64,000 nucleotides of DNA from the NCBI GenBank assembly GCA_002007465.1, contig LNAC01000001.1:7224362-7288361 (forward strand), given 5' to 3'. The notes under the pieces were generated by a model. It had not been told where the DNA came from, did not search any database, and saw only the letters and a list, made by a program, of their open reading frames with translations. Position numbers and translations under genes: made by a program. This DNA comes from Ailurus styani. Lineage: Eukaryota; Chordata; Mammalia; Carnivora; Ailuridae. Positions 1 through 22,650 of this stretch are shown here, one piece after another; within the stretch, counting starts at the first letter, position 1, and every line of letters starts with the position of its first letter.

Positions 1-292
1 ACATCCAACTGCAGGACTTTTCCCGGTCGAATATCCATAGTTCATCTTTAAAAGCCTTAAGAATGAGTATTAGTAATGTTTGAATGTTACTGTTTTGTCA
101 GTAAGTTATTTTTTAAATAAGGCTGCCTGAACCCCACAGAAAAATGGGAATTTTATCCCATTTCTATTGCAAATTAGCTGAGCAAATAACTTCTTGTGTA
201 AGATGAAGACTGTTGAATTTAGATAATTTCAAAAATTCCTTTCACTTGCAATACTATATCCATCTGTTAATCAACTTAAAACATGCTAGTTA

Positions 293-394
293 GGGGGCAC
301 CTGGCTGGCTCAACTGGTAAAGCATGTGACTCTTGATTTTGGGGTTTGTGGTTAAGCCCCATGTTTGGAGTAGAGCTTACTTAAAAAAAAGAAA
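293..394 (+). mobile_element. CAN SINE, old short copy
   Basis: Degenerate tRNA-Lys head (GGGGCACCTGGCTGGCTC) ending in an A-rich tail without the long CT domain. It lies in OAT intron 1. Confidence 0.75.
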
Positions 395-774
395 ATGCTG
401 AGTAAGAGTGTGTTTAGTGTTTTTTTAAATACCTCATTTCATAGTGCCTCCCTGCATGGTTCTGGTCACAGAGCTGCAGACCTTGATAGCAAAATCATTA
501 CGGAGAATAGTTTTTATTTTAGAATTAGACCCTGTCTCATGCAAATGAACTTCTAGACCTACTTGTTGTAATCCAGGTTGCACTTCCTAGGGGAAATGAC
601 CTCTGCCTTTCTTTTAACCACAGACTGTTTTCTCAGAGCTACGCTCACACTTCTTTTCCCCTTAGTTTTGTTTTGTATGTTGCCCAAGCTTTTTCTCTAT
701 TGAATGTGGCAACCTAGGCGGACATTCAGCTTCATTTGTAACAACTCTTTTTCTGATTATAAATGTGAGAAGTA

Positions 775-1090
775 CAAAATAGTAGAAAGATAAGAACAGT
801 GAACATTTTGTGCCTTTCCAGGAAGTTTTTCCTTCTATTGCTTCTTTATAATCTTGAACATATTATATACATGCTTTTTTACTTAAACACATCCGTGTTG
901 TTTTCCTACAATTATTTTAAATGACAACACGTTGTTACGTATGTGATTATGTTGATCCATTCTCCTATTGTTGAACATCTTTTATGCCTGAATGTTTCTT
1001 CACATTCCTGAGTATTTGAGGAGTGAAGTTACTGGTCTCAGAGTACAAACCCTTCTAAGGCTGTGATAATGGCTATAGTTCTTTCCTTTT
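775..1090. repeat. AT-rich intron segment, possible ancient LINE relic
   Basis: Loosely resembles old LINE 3' sequence (TTGTTGAACATCTTTTATGCC). Too decayed for me to name. The other unlisted stretches of OAT intron 1 (1-292, 395-774, 1286-1655, 1743-2024, 2506-2971) show nothing I can assign. Confidence 0.3.
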
Positions 1091-1094
1091 TTCC

Positions 1095-1285
1095 TTTTTT
1101 AAAGACTTTATTTATTTATTTGAGAGAGAGAGTGCAAGTAGGGGTGCAGCAGGAGAGGGAGAATCAGGCTCCCTGCTGAGCAGGGAGCCCAGTGTGGGAC
1201 GAATGTGGGGCTTGACCTCAGGACCCTCGGATTGTTACCTGAGCTGAAGGCAGACACTTAACTGACTGAGCCACCCAGGCGCCCC
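1095..1285 (-). mobile_element. CAN SINE
   Basis: Reads antisense to OAT: T-rich tail with TTTATTTATTTG, CTGAGCAGGGAGCC box, and the head complement CCACCCAGGCGCCCC. Essentially full length. Confidence 0.93.
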
Positions 1286-1655
1286 TATAGTTCTTTTCAA
1301 AAGGGTTTTAGTTCAGAGTACCACTGTGGAATGCTGTGTTTTATTGCTAATTTGATCAAGGCAGAAATTGTGGCAGAAATAATTTTTTATTTGGTTAAAT
1401 AGAGCATTAATTCTTACTGCATAGAGCATAAAAGGCCCAGAAATAAAGTTAAAATCCATGTTTTAGACTTCACAGTAGTATTTTGGGGGAAGTGCTGTCT
1501 CATTTTGTATAGCTAGACCTTGCATTTTCCTAGCCACTGTCCCCCGTCTGCTGGTTCCTATATAACGTGCCTCTCTCAGATAAAACCCGGGGAGAGCTAG
1601 GGACCTTCTCCTTAGGAGAATGCACTTATGTGTACGATCCTGCATTTTATTTCAG

Positions 1656-1742
1656 GAGTTATTGGACCCTCTGAACACCATCCCTGGAACTCAGATTAAA
1701 AATCTGTATTCTCATCTGAACCGTGGGAAGAAGGGATAGTCG
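1656..1742 (+). other. OAT: Candidate alternative 5' untranslated exon of OAT
   Basis: An 87-nt segment preceded by a pyrimidine-rich tract ending TTATTTCAG and followed by GTGAGT, both strong splice signals. It contains no ATG. It sits about 1.2 kb before the start-codon exon. Human OAT is reported to have a non-coding exon 2 that is often skipped, and this segment is in the right place for it. The correspondence is inferred from position and splice signals, not from an alignment. Confidence 0.5.
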
Positions 1743-2024
1743 GTGAGTCTGGGCAAACGGAGTGCTGGATTTTGTTTAGTAACTGTGAATTCCTGAACAT
1801 ACTGGATTCACCATATCGTGCCAGGCTGAAAGGGAAGTAAGCCAAGTTCCAAGTATTAAGTTTTTGCTAATTTGGCAGCTCACATTGAGTGCTAGGAGGT
1901 TGTGTGATTTGACTTGTCATTCATAGAACTCTGTCTAAACATGACTTAAGTAGTCTTTTTAAAAAATAAGTGTGGACAAAAAAAAATATAGACATAGTTA
2001 AGTGTGCTCAGTGTTTGGCAACTC

Positions 2025-2220
2025 TTAAAAAAATATTTATTTATTAATTTGAGAGAGCAAGAGAGAGCCCCCATACCACCCTTTGAATGAGGAGGGAGGA
2101 GCAGAGGGGGAGGGGGAGGAACAAGCAGACTTGTGCTGAGCGCGGAACCCCTCCCCTGAGATCATGACCTGAGCCAAACCAAGAGTCCAAAGCTTAACCA
2201 ACTGAGCCACCCAGGGCCCC
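2025..2220 (-). mobile_element. CAN SINE
   Basis: Full-length antisense copy with a degraded central box (TGCTGAGCGCGGAACCC) and head complement CCACCCAGGGCCCCC. Confidence 0.88.
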
Positions 2221-2228
2221 CTGGCAAC

Positions 2229-2397
2229 TTTTAAGATTTTATTTTTTTATTAGGCAGAGAGAGAGAGAGAGTGCACTAGTGGGGGGGGGCGGCAGAGGGA
2301 GGGGGAGAAACAGGGTGCCCACTGAGCAGGGAGCCCAGTGTGGGGCTCGATCCCACCTCCTCTGATTTGATCTGCATACTGGAGGGTCTGCCCATCT
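2229..2397 (-). mobile_element. CAN SINE, head missing
   Basis: Antisense tail and central box (GAGCAGGGAGCCCAGTGTGG) are present, but the sequence degrades before the tRNA head. Confidence 0.8.
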
Positions 2398-2399
2398 GA

Positions 2400-2505
2400 A
2401 AACATTTATTCATTTATTGGAGAGAGAGTGAGGGATGGGGCAGAGAGAGGGAGAGAATCCTCAAGCAGACTCTCTGCTGAGGATCCTGCCCCACAGTAGT
2501 CCCTT
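2400..2505 (-). mobile_element. CAN SINE fragment
   Basis: Tail half only (TTTATTCATTTATTGGAGAG through CTCAAGCAGACTC), directly abutting the previous truncated copy. Confidence 0.7.
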
Positions 2506-2971
2506 TATGACAGGCAGTCCACAAGATTGGGTACCACCTCTCCAGCCGCTCTGCTGTGCAACCTGGCCTGCCTCCCCCAGAGTGAGTGCCTTGTCCTTGT
2601 ACTCTCAGCACCGATGACTTAAAAAAAGTATGTGTGCTTAATAAAGAACTCTCGAGTGGCACAGAAGAGTGTGAGAGTCAAAGCCCCTGACCTCCCATCC
2701 ATAGTTTTTCTTATTTTTATTTTTATCTATTCTCTTGGCCTCCTTGCCTGTAGTACTTTGTGCACGTCCTGCTGTAGTCCTTGTCAGGTTTGACTCTAAA
2801 CATGGATACGCTTATTTCCCTTAAGCTTCCCGAGGCAAGGACTGGGTCTTTGTTCTCCCTCATTTTCGTGATTCTTGGGCAGACTTCGGTAAATGCTCAA
2901 CCCGTGATGGGCTGACATCCACCGACTCTGGGAAACTCTTACTCTCACTGCCTTCTCTTCTTTTTGAACAG

Positions 2972-3000
2972 GTGGGCGGTATTCCTACTCGAAGGACACG
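2972..3000 (+). other. OAT: 5' UTR part of the OAT start-codon exon
   Basis: An acceptor (TTTTTGAACAG) ends at 2971, and 29 untranslated nucleotides precede the ATG. The rest of the leader must come from upstream exons, at least one of which is outside the window. Confidence 0.85.
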
Positions 3001-15227
<12,227 letters not shown>

Positions 15228-16110
15228 GGGGAGGGCCCGTTCTTCGAGGTGCCCGGAGCCAGCCGGAGAGGGCGGTTCGTGCGAGCTCTGTAGCGTTCCT
15301 GTGCCTCACGTGGGCATGCACCACTCCCCAGCGTCTTCAAGGACTTTTTTTTAATATGCATTTTTTTTTTAGTTCATGCATAATAGGATGGCGTTTATAA
15401 ACACGCAGTTTGCTGTGTAATGTGACTGTAAGAGAATGGAATGGCATCTATTTGATTAAGTTTCTGTGTGCGTGTGTTCTTTCTGAGGTGAAATGTACCT
15501 ACCTGTACATAGAGAGCCTTTTAATCAAGCCCTTCAGTATAATTTATGATTTTATAATTTCATTACTGATACAAATGTTTTGTATTTGAAGAAGTTATAT
15601 GGGGTAGTATGTGGAAGACATGCTTAACCTTATAAAGTTAAATTATAATCATTGAATTTTAGGAACGATTAACGGTTAAGCTTATATAAAATACTACGAT
15701 TTAAGGAAACTTCATACTGGCCAGCACTGGGGGTACCCCATGAATGTCATTTTTAATTAGAAGTTAGTGTTTAACATTCCCAAATTATGTTTTAAGTGAT
15801 ATAATTTGTAAGCAAAGTTAATTTTCTGTTTTTCTTTAAATTTAAAGTAAAGCCTCTATTTAAAGTGTCTTTTATGGTGGCAGTGTCCCTGATTACCTAA
15901 CGTTTTTAAGCTCTTTGAGAATGTTCTCGCTTTATTGCATGTGTTTTCTAAGAGCATTTCAGCATCTTTGGTGATATCTAGAAAAATAGAAATTATAAAA
16001 AGGATGTCTCTTATTATACTTCGTTCTCCCCTTTCACAATAATTGCTTTTTTCCTGTGCTTATACTGGTATTTACCATTTTTATTAAAGTATCTTTATTA
16101 TGCACGGTAT
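15228..16110 (+). other. OAT: OAT 3' UTR
   Basis: AT-rich sequence after the stop codon with no interspersed repeat, unlike its surroundings; that fits retained transcribed sequence. The end is set by the ATTAAA at 16083 and a following T/GT-rich stretch. The exact cleavage point is inferred. Confidence 0.7.
16083..16088 (+). promoter_or_regulatory. OAT: OAT polyadenylation signal ATTAAA
   Basis: The common variant hexamer ATTAAA, followed within about 25 nt by GGTATTGTGCG and a T-rich run that could serve as the downstream element. No AATAAA occurs earlier in the 3' UTR. Confidence 0.65.
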
Positions 16111-16360
16111 TGTGCGACTTTTTCTTTTTTTATCTGAACATTTTGGAGGCTTTTCTGTGTCAGTAATTACAAGTGTATCTCAGTCTGTGGGGACTATCAT
16201 GTGAATGTATTATAATTCCATATTGGGGGACACTTGGGTTGTTTCTAGTTTTTCCTTCTTTAAAAAAAGCTTGTGTCTGCTTTATGTTTATGCAGTCTGT
16301 TTGTGGAGATGGAGTCTGTGTCTCTCGAGGTGGATTGCTGTGTCAAAGGAAATGAACTTT
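16110..16360 (-). repeat. Likely ancient L1 relic just past OAT
   Basis: Contains the weak L1 antisense signatures ACACTTGGGTTGTTTCTAGT and GGATTGCTGTGTCAAAGG. Strongly diverged. Confidence 0.5.
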
Positions 16361-16387
16361 ATTTTTATTCTTTATTTTATTTTTACT

Positions 16388-16570
16388 TTTAAAATGTTGT
16401 TTTATTTATTTATTTGACAGAAAGAGCACAAGCAGGGGGAGTGGCAGGGAGAGGGAGAAGCAGACCGCCCCACTGAGCAGCGAGCCTGAAGAGGGGCTTA
16501 ATCCCAGGACCCCAGGATATGATCTGAGCCGAAGGCAGAAGCTTAACCAACTGAGCCACCCAGGTGTCCC
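16388..16570 (-). mobile_element. CAN SINE
   Basis: First of four adjacent antisense copies downstream of OAT. The head complement is CCACCCAGGTGTCCC. Confidence 0.92.
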
Positions 16571-16599
16571 TGAAATAGACCTATTTTATTTATTTATTT

Positions 16600-16780
16600 T
16601 TTAAAAAGATTTTATTTATTTAAGAGAGAGGGAGAGAACATGAGCAGGGAGAGGGGCCTACAGAGGGAGAAGCAGACTCCCCGTCGAGCACGGAGCCCGA
16701 AGCAGGGCTTGATCCCAGGACCCCGGGATCATCCTGAGCTGAAGGTAGATGCTTCGCCGACTGAGCCACCCAGGCGCCCC
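16600..16780 (-). mobile_element. CAN SINE
   Basis: Full-length antisense copy with CCACCCAGGCGCCCC at its head end. Confidence 0.93.
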
Positions 16781-16794
16781 TATTTTTATTATTT

Positions 16795-16895
16795 TTTAAT
16801 ATTTTATTTCTAATTAATCTCTACAGCCAATATGGGGCTTGAACCTACAACCCCGAGATCGAGAGTCACAGGCTCTCCCAACGGAGCAGCAGGTG
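16795..16895 (-). mobile_element. CAN SINE, old short fragment
   Basis: Carries ATATGGGGCTTGAACCTACA and GAGATCGAGAGTCACAGGCT, the pattern of the older subfamily. The head end is missing. Confidence 0.7.
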
Positions 16896-16910
16896 AAGGA
16901 ATTTTTTTCC

Positions 16911-17104
16911 CCCCGAAAGATTTTATTTATTTATTTGACAGAGACACAGCGAGAGAGGGAACACAAGCAGGGGGAGAGGCAGGCAGAGGGAGAAGCAGGC
17001 TCCCCGCTGAGCAGGGAGCCCCATGCTGGGCTTGATCCCAGGACCCTGAGATCATAATCTGAGCTGAAGGCAGATGCTTAACGAGTGAGCCATCCAGGCG
17101 CCCC
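16911..17104 (-). mobile_element. CAN SINE
   Basis: Antisense full-length copy with CCATCCAGGCGCCCC at the head and GACAGAGACACAGCGAGAG near the tail. Confidence 0.93.
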
Positions 17105-18635
17105 TTGGGAATGAACTTTAAAATGCCATAGTGCTGTGTGGCTCCCTGCCACCCCCAGGTTCCACTGAGTTACCTCGTAGCAGCATGGGGGTTCGTGACT
17201 GGATGTGTGGGCGGTTACAGGGGGGTCTGTTCTTAGCGATGGCAGTGCCTCCTGGTCTGGGGGGTTCTGATTGAAGTGTTGGCAGGGGCTAGGCAGGTTT
17301 GTATGACACATGGCACACTGGAGCATGCTGTTCTTCCTGAGACCTGCAGAGGCTGCCGGTTCTCCATCCCTGGTTCGCACTCTAGGACCGGGTACCCGTC
17401 TCTCGGCCTTCCCTCCAAACCCTGGAGGCCCCCTGATTGGAACCTCCAGGTGGCCTAGAGGCTGCACGTAGGCATCACTGGGGCTACGGGAGGCTCTGGG
17501 GTAGCACCCAAGCACCAGTAAGTTTAAAGCTCCCCAAAAGGAGTCTGTGTGCAGTCAGGGTTGAGAAACCTGGCTCAGGGCTCTTAGAACACAGATCCTG
17601 ATTGAGTGTGAGCTGGACCTGAAATGCTGCATTTCCAGTGAGCACCCGGGGGCCCCAGTCCCCGAGGAGGCAGATGACTGATGCTGCCTTTGGGCCTATG
17701 ATCTTCAGTCTGGAGTCAGTCTGACGCGCATGCAGCAATTCTCACCCATCCGAGAAGCCCTGGAGGCTGGGTGAATTTAACAGATCGACAAGCTTCTTGC
17801 TAAATCCTTTGTGGGCCTAATGGTTTGAGAAAGCACCCTGTAGGAAAGCACAGGAGCTGTGGGGAGTAGTTAGAACCCCACATGCAAGAAGCTGGGATGT
17901 TGGGGAGTCTGGAATTCCTTTGGCTTCCGTGGAGGAAGGGCGGGAAGCAGGGATGTGGGATGATGCCAGATAGATTAGAAAAGCCTGCCGGGGGAATGTT
18001 GCAGACCTGTTCACCCAGTGCATGCTTACTGGTTTGCTAGCCATGTCTGCGGGGGAGGAGGGGGGTGGTGGTGTGGAATGTGAACGAAGCGGAAAGACCC
18101 ACGTGCTTGCTTCACTTTACAGTTTGTGGAGTGAGTGGAGAGCTTGGTGATGGGGAGCCCAGGTAGTGGGGAGGCAGGAAGGAGGTAGAGGCTTTGGCAT
18201 GCGGGAGCTACAGACTTGTTTTTAGAGCCTCTCTTTCCCCCTGCCCCTCGGAGGAAGTGGGATAATACCCACCCATCCCGACAGGGCTGAGCATTAAACG
18301 AGACAGGATGGGTCAAGTCCCGGCACAGTACCTGGCAGAGGCCGAGATTAATTGGTGAGTTGCTCACCTAAGAGGAGCAGACGTGGCCTAGGGCATGTGC
18401 TCACAGTCAGGGGTCCCCGCCAGTCTCAACTGGAGGAAGAGGGACCATCCAGATGACGGTGCCAGCCAGAGAGGGAGGGAAGGGGCAGAGTTGGCGGAGC
18501 CGGTGTGCCCTGAAGGGGAGGAGCTGCCTGAAGCAGAAGCCGTGGGGAGCAAGGGATGCCCGGATACAGGCCCTGGGTTGAGTTGCCCGAAGAAAGATAA
18601 GGCAGGTGTCACTCGCACTTAAAACGGTCGCACAC
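17105..18635. other. Intergenic, no gene seen
   Basis: GC-moderate sequence with no recognisable coding potential. Part of 17540-17740 faintly resembles a MER5-type element (GGTTGAGAAACC), and 18240-18345 resembles a MIR (listed separately). Confidence 0.6.
18240..18345 (+). repeat. MIR-like SINE relic
   Basis: Contains GATAATACCCACCCATC, GGGCTGAGCATTAAACGAG and CGGCACAGTACCTGGCAGAG, matching the 3' half of the MIR consensus. Confidence 0.55.
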
Positions 18636-18779
18636 TGTGTGTTGGGCTCGCGCTGCTGTAACGAAGTACCGCAAATGTCCTCAACGGCGGAAATTATTTC
18701 ACAATTCTGGAGTCTGGGAGCCTGACCACAAGGTGTCTGTAGGGCTGGTTTCTTCTGGGGCGTCTCTCACATGGTCTTT

Positions 18780-18782
<3 letters not shown>

Positions 18783-18824
<42 letters not shown>
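18783..18824. repeat. (TG)n microsatellite
   Basis: Uninterrupted TG dinucleotides, about 21 units, grown where the MaLR LTR normally has a short GTGTGT stretch. Confidence 0.97.
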
Positions 18825-18825
<1 letters not shown>

Positions 18826-18893
18826 CTTACAAGGACACCAGTCGCATTGGGTCAGGACCCACTCGACCTTATTCTAACTTCATTACCACTTTA

Positions 18894-19078
18894 TGTATGT
18901 ATTTATTTAAAATTTTATTTATTTGAGAGAGAGAGCGAGAGCACAAGCTATCGGAGAGGCAGAGGCAGAGGGAGAAGCAGGCTCCCTGCTGAGCAGGGAG
19001 CCTGATGTGGGGCTTGGTTCCAGGACCTGAGTCGAAGGCAGATGCTTAACCACCTGAGCCAGCCAGGCGTGCCTGATG
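18894..19078 (-). mobile_element. CAN SINE inserted in the MaLR LTR
   Basis: Flanked by ACCACTTTA at 18885-18893 and 19079-19087. The head complement is degraded to CCAGCCAGGCGTGCC. Confidence 0.9.
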
Positions 19079-19330
19079 ACCACTTTAAAGACCTGATCTC
19101 CAAAGAGAGTCGAATTCTGAAGTACTGGGGGTTAGGGCTTCAACCTATTACTCTGGGTGGAGGGGCACAGTTCAGCCCATAAGACACCCCAGTGGTGGTT
19201 TGTTCTTTGCATTTTGAGTTCCTGGAACACCTAATCTAAATTTATCATTGCACACGTAAGAAAACAAGTTGGGATAAGACATCTGATTTACCTCGGCTAG
19301 CACATGAGGCAAAATTACGGTGCATTTGAG

Positions 19331-19527
19331 GGGCGCCTGGGAGGCTCATTTAGGCATGTGCTTTCAAATCAGGTCATGATCTTGGGGTCCTGGAATTGAT
19401 CCCTGTGTCGGGCTTCCTGCTCAGTGGGGAGTCTCCTCTCTCTCTCTCTCTCCCCCCGCTGTGCCTCCCCACTGCTTGTTCTCTCTCTCTCAAATAAGAT
19501 AAAATCTTAAAAAGAAATATGTTCAAA
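19331..19527 (+). mobile_element. CAN SINE with 20-bp target-site duplication
   Basis: The flanks at 19311-19330 and 19528-19547 share AAAATTAC.GTGCAT..GAG with three mismatches, which makes the insertion old enough to have diverged. Confidence 0.93.
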
Positions 19528-19689
19528 AAAATTACAGTGCATCCGAGGCACTAGGAATTTAAAGCTCCCAGCCTCTTCCCTACAAGAGGGGAACACACTA
19601 TCTGGGGGCCACTTGTAGGTTTAGATCTGTGCTTAAGGCTGGTTGCGGACTAGGCTCACTTGATATACTTAAAGAATTGATATCAACAT

Positions 19690-19795
19690 CAGGCTTCACC
19701 TCACATCAATTGCATCAGAATCTCTGGGGAGAGGGTCTGGGCGTCTGTATACTGAATACCCCCCTAGGGGATTCTAATGCGTAGTCTTTGCAAAA
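19690..19795 (+). repeat. MER5-type relic
   Basis: Contains CATCAGAATCTCTGGGGAG and GGGGATTCTAATGCGTAG in the order of the MER5 consensus. Confidence 0.5.
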
Positions 19796-19834
19796 TGGGT
19801 GTTGAAGGTAGATGAGTGGATGGGTGTGAATGCG

Positions 19835-19910
19835 GGTGTCATTCATTCAACTCACCATGCCAGACACTGGGCTTGCACTGGGGGTCCACTGGTGAACGAG
19901 GACTTCAAGG
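19835..19910 (-). repeat. L2/MIR-like relic
   Basis: TCATTCATTCAAC followed by GCCAGACACTGGGCTTG and GTCCACTGGTGAACGAGG, the antisense tail order of L2. Confidence 0.45.
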
Positions 19911-19936
19911 GGTTTTTTTGGTTGGTACATTTATTT

Positions 19937-20150
19937 TTCTTATTTTTTTGAAGATTTTATTAGAAAGAGAGAGAGAGAGAAAGAGAGAGCGAGCGAGCAC
20001 TAGAGGGGTGTGGAAGGGGCAGAGGGGAGAGGGACAAACAAACCCCCCGCTGACCAGGGAGCCCAACACAGGGCTTAATCCCAGGACCCTGAGATCATGA
20101 CCTGAGCCAAAGGCAGATGCTTAACAGACTGAGCCACCCAGGCACCCCCG
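19937..20150 (-). mobile_element. CAN SINE with target-site duplication
   Basis: Flanked by GTTGGTACATTTATTT (19921-19936) and GTCAGTACATTTATTT (20151-20166), two mismatches. Confidence 0.93.
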
Positions 20151-20184
20151 GTCAGTACATTTATTTGAAAAGTACTCAGTTCCA

Positions 20185-20340
20185 CCTGGCTACCCCAGAG
20201 GAGTGGTTCAAAGAAATCGCATTTATTAACCAGTATGTGCCAAGCACTATTCCAAAAGTGTTGTTTTACCACAGATACAATCATTCCCATTTCACAGATG
20301 GGAAAACGAAGTCTTAGGGCAAAGAAACTTGCCTTAAGTT
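20185..20340 (-). repeat. MIR relic, antisense
   Basis: TATGTGCCAAGCACTATTCC and CATTTCACAGATGGGAAAAC are the antisense MIR core. Confidence 0.75.
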
Positions 20341-21829
20341 ATTAAAATAATAGGTGGTGGAGGCCTGGAGCCCTGAGTGGTCTGGGCTAGGCTTCTGGGG
20401 GGAGGCAGGGGGTAGTCCCGGGTGCCCCAGGGACTAGGGGCTTGGGGACAGACAATGCCTCCATTTGTCTAAGGAGTGGTCCCAAATGTGTGTAAAAGCA
20501 TTTTTCAATTTGTTCCTAACTGGGGGAATGGATTCTTAAAAATACCAGCAGGAGCCATTCAAATGAGTAATATATAAAAGAAGCAGCTTAGTCCACTTAG
20601 GAAAACTCTTTAAAATATATTTCAGGACCTACTCTACTGTTTCGTGCAGATATAATGGTTCAAAGGAGCTTTATTAGCTCCCAGCCTTTATTTTGATTAA
20701 TGTGCAAATGAGATTTTTCTCCCCCTATGCACTAGTCTAGTCCTGCAAATCGTTAATGAAATATTTGAGCTAATATGGCTTTTATAATTTGCATCACAAA
20801 ACCTAAGTGCAGAGCAGATGGTGGTTAAAGATAAGCAGGGATAGAGTGGAACTGGGCTTAAATTCAGGACCGTGGCTCTGGCTGCTGTGTGAATGGGCCG
20901 CGGGGGTCCAGGGGTCTTCTGATCTTGGTGGCCTGTGGGGTGCATCTTCCTCTTGGAGATGGAAAGTGAAAGATGCTGGTAAGATTCACCAGCCCCCAAT
21001 CTCTTCTACCCTCCCTTTTATCACAAACCTCTTTAACTTAGTGACTCCTGACTGCCAAGCCACGTTATTAAGAATGACTTGGAAGTCATTACTCCTGGGA
21101 GAGATTTCAAAATAAATATGCAAACAGCACAGAGCTGCAGGCCTTCACCTGGAGGACCTGGTTGCTCAAACCTGCATGAGGAATTCCAGAGCCACGAGGG
21201 TCTACTGCCGATCGCTTCATGTTAGCACCCAGATCTGGGGGTGGGGAAGGGATTTGCTGGGTGCACGCAGCCCACATATGGGGCCAGGGACCGGAAGCCG
21301 GTGACACCCTCCTGGTTTCCCAAACTGTGGGGTGAGGGAAGGGGTGACAGGTGAACTGTCGGAGCTTCAGCTTGGTTCTTCTCTCTGTGGCCTGTGGCAA
21401 GTCCCTGCCTGTCTGTCCTTTAGGAAATGAGGGTTTGAATCAAGCCAGCATTTCTTCAAGTGTGGTTCTGGCTGAGTCGGTCTCTGGAGGTGAGGCCCAG
21501 GAGGGACTTGGTGAGCCCGAGCCCCCAACCGCTGGGCTCTCAGCTCGCCTTCCTGGCTGGCTGGGGAGCCAGGGTCTGAGACCCCCGCAGAAGGTTTCAG
21601 ATAGGGACCTGCCAGAAAGCAGCCCCCACAGGTTGTGAGGTTCCCACGCCCCGCCTCAGGTAGTTGGAGCCTCTTGGGACAGTTTTTCCTCTAAGTCAGC
21701 TCCTTGGACATGGGAGGTCCCATTACTGCGGGTAAGGGGCTTAGGGCTGTGGGCGGAGGACAGGGCTCACCTCCAAGATCCAGCACCTCTCAGCAAAACC
21801 GGAGCCGGGTTTGGCCAGAGCCGCTTGCA
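20341..21829. other. Intergenic, no gene seen; possible conserved element at 20600-20800
   Basis: No repeat recognised. 20690-20815 is AT-rich and non-repetitive, with several TAAT-type homeodomain cores, in otherwise GC-richer sequence. Confidence 0.5.
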
Positions 21830-22650
21830 AGCTCGGGGCCCAGGGCCCCTCTGGACGGCAGGAGGCGCTGTCTGCAAAGTTTTGCTCCCGGGGCCCGGCC
21901 TTAGGGCTGCGCGCCCCGCGCGTGCGCTGGGAGCCGGGGGCNNNNNNNNNNNNNNNNNNNNNNNNNNNNNNNNNNNNNNNNNNNNNNNNNNNNNNNNNNN
22001 NNNNNNNNNNNNNNNNNNNNNNNNNNNNNNNNNNNNNNNNNNNNNNNNNNNNNNNNNNNNNNNNNNNNNNNNNNNNNNNNNNNNNNNNNNNNNNNNNNNN
22101 NNNNNNNNNNNNNNNNNNNNNNNNNNNNNNNNNNNNNNNNNNNNNNNNNNNNNNNNNNNNNNNNNNNNNNNNNNNNNCCGGGGTGGGCGGGGTTGGCCCG
22201 GGGGTCGCTGGTGCTCCCTGGGTCCCTGCGCTGCAGAGCCGGGCGGTGCTGGAGGTCCAGGGGCGGCGGCGACCCGTCCGGGCCTCGCGACCGCGCGCGG
22301 AATGCAGTGTGCTTTCGTGATCGGTGTTTACTACTATGAAATATGCTCCTTGCAGGAAGTTGGAAAACGTAGAAAGAAGCCGTAGGAAGAGCCGAGCGCG
22401 TTGCGGTGGGGCCCCGGGCGCGTACACGAGGCTCTAGGGCTTGGCTTCTGGCTTGTCGGGGCTCTGCGAATCGCTTCCACCCTCTCAGAGCCAGACGTCG
22501 CCCGCTGCGCCCCTCTGCACCCCTTTTGTTCACTGTGCAGAGGTGCGGGCTCCCGAGCAGCCGGAGAATCACCCACCGCGCGGGGTCGGTGACCAACTTG
22601 GCGAGGGCCGCCTGTGCGTCCACCGGGCAGGGGCAGGGGGCGCTCTGACC
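21830..22650. promoter_or_regulatory. Orphan CpG island, interrupted by an assembly gap
   Basis: CpG-dense on both sides of the gap: GCGCGCCCCGCGCGTGCGC just before it, and GGGGCGGCGGCGACCCGTCC and CGCGACCGCGCGCGG after it. CpG richness continues to about 22620 (CACCGCGCGGGGTCGG). Nothing comparable occurs elsewhere in the window. It lies about 5.7 kb past the OAT poly-A signal and contains no recognisable coding exon. It could be the promoter of an unannotated non-coding transcript or a distal regulatory element. Confidence 0.75.
21942..22177. other. Assembly gap (236 N)
   Basis: Unresolved bases at the most GC-rich point of the CpG island, a common sequencing drop-out site. Confidence 1.

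Larger units (their letters stand above)
18636..19195 (-). mobile_element. MaLR (MLT1-type) LTR, antisense
   Basis: Ancient ERVL-MaLR LTR recognised by GCTGCTGTAACGAAGTACC, ACAAGGACACCAGTCGCATT, GTACTGGGGGTTAGGGCTTC and the end CAGTTCAGCCCATAAGACA. Interrupted by a (TG)n tract and a SINE. Confidence 0.8.

Noticed and set aside
21741..22623. Long open frames of 170-240 codons across the CpG island
   Set aside because: They are open only because the 236 Ns are read as unknown residues. The resolved ends alone are not convincing exons.
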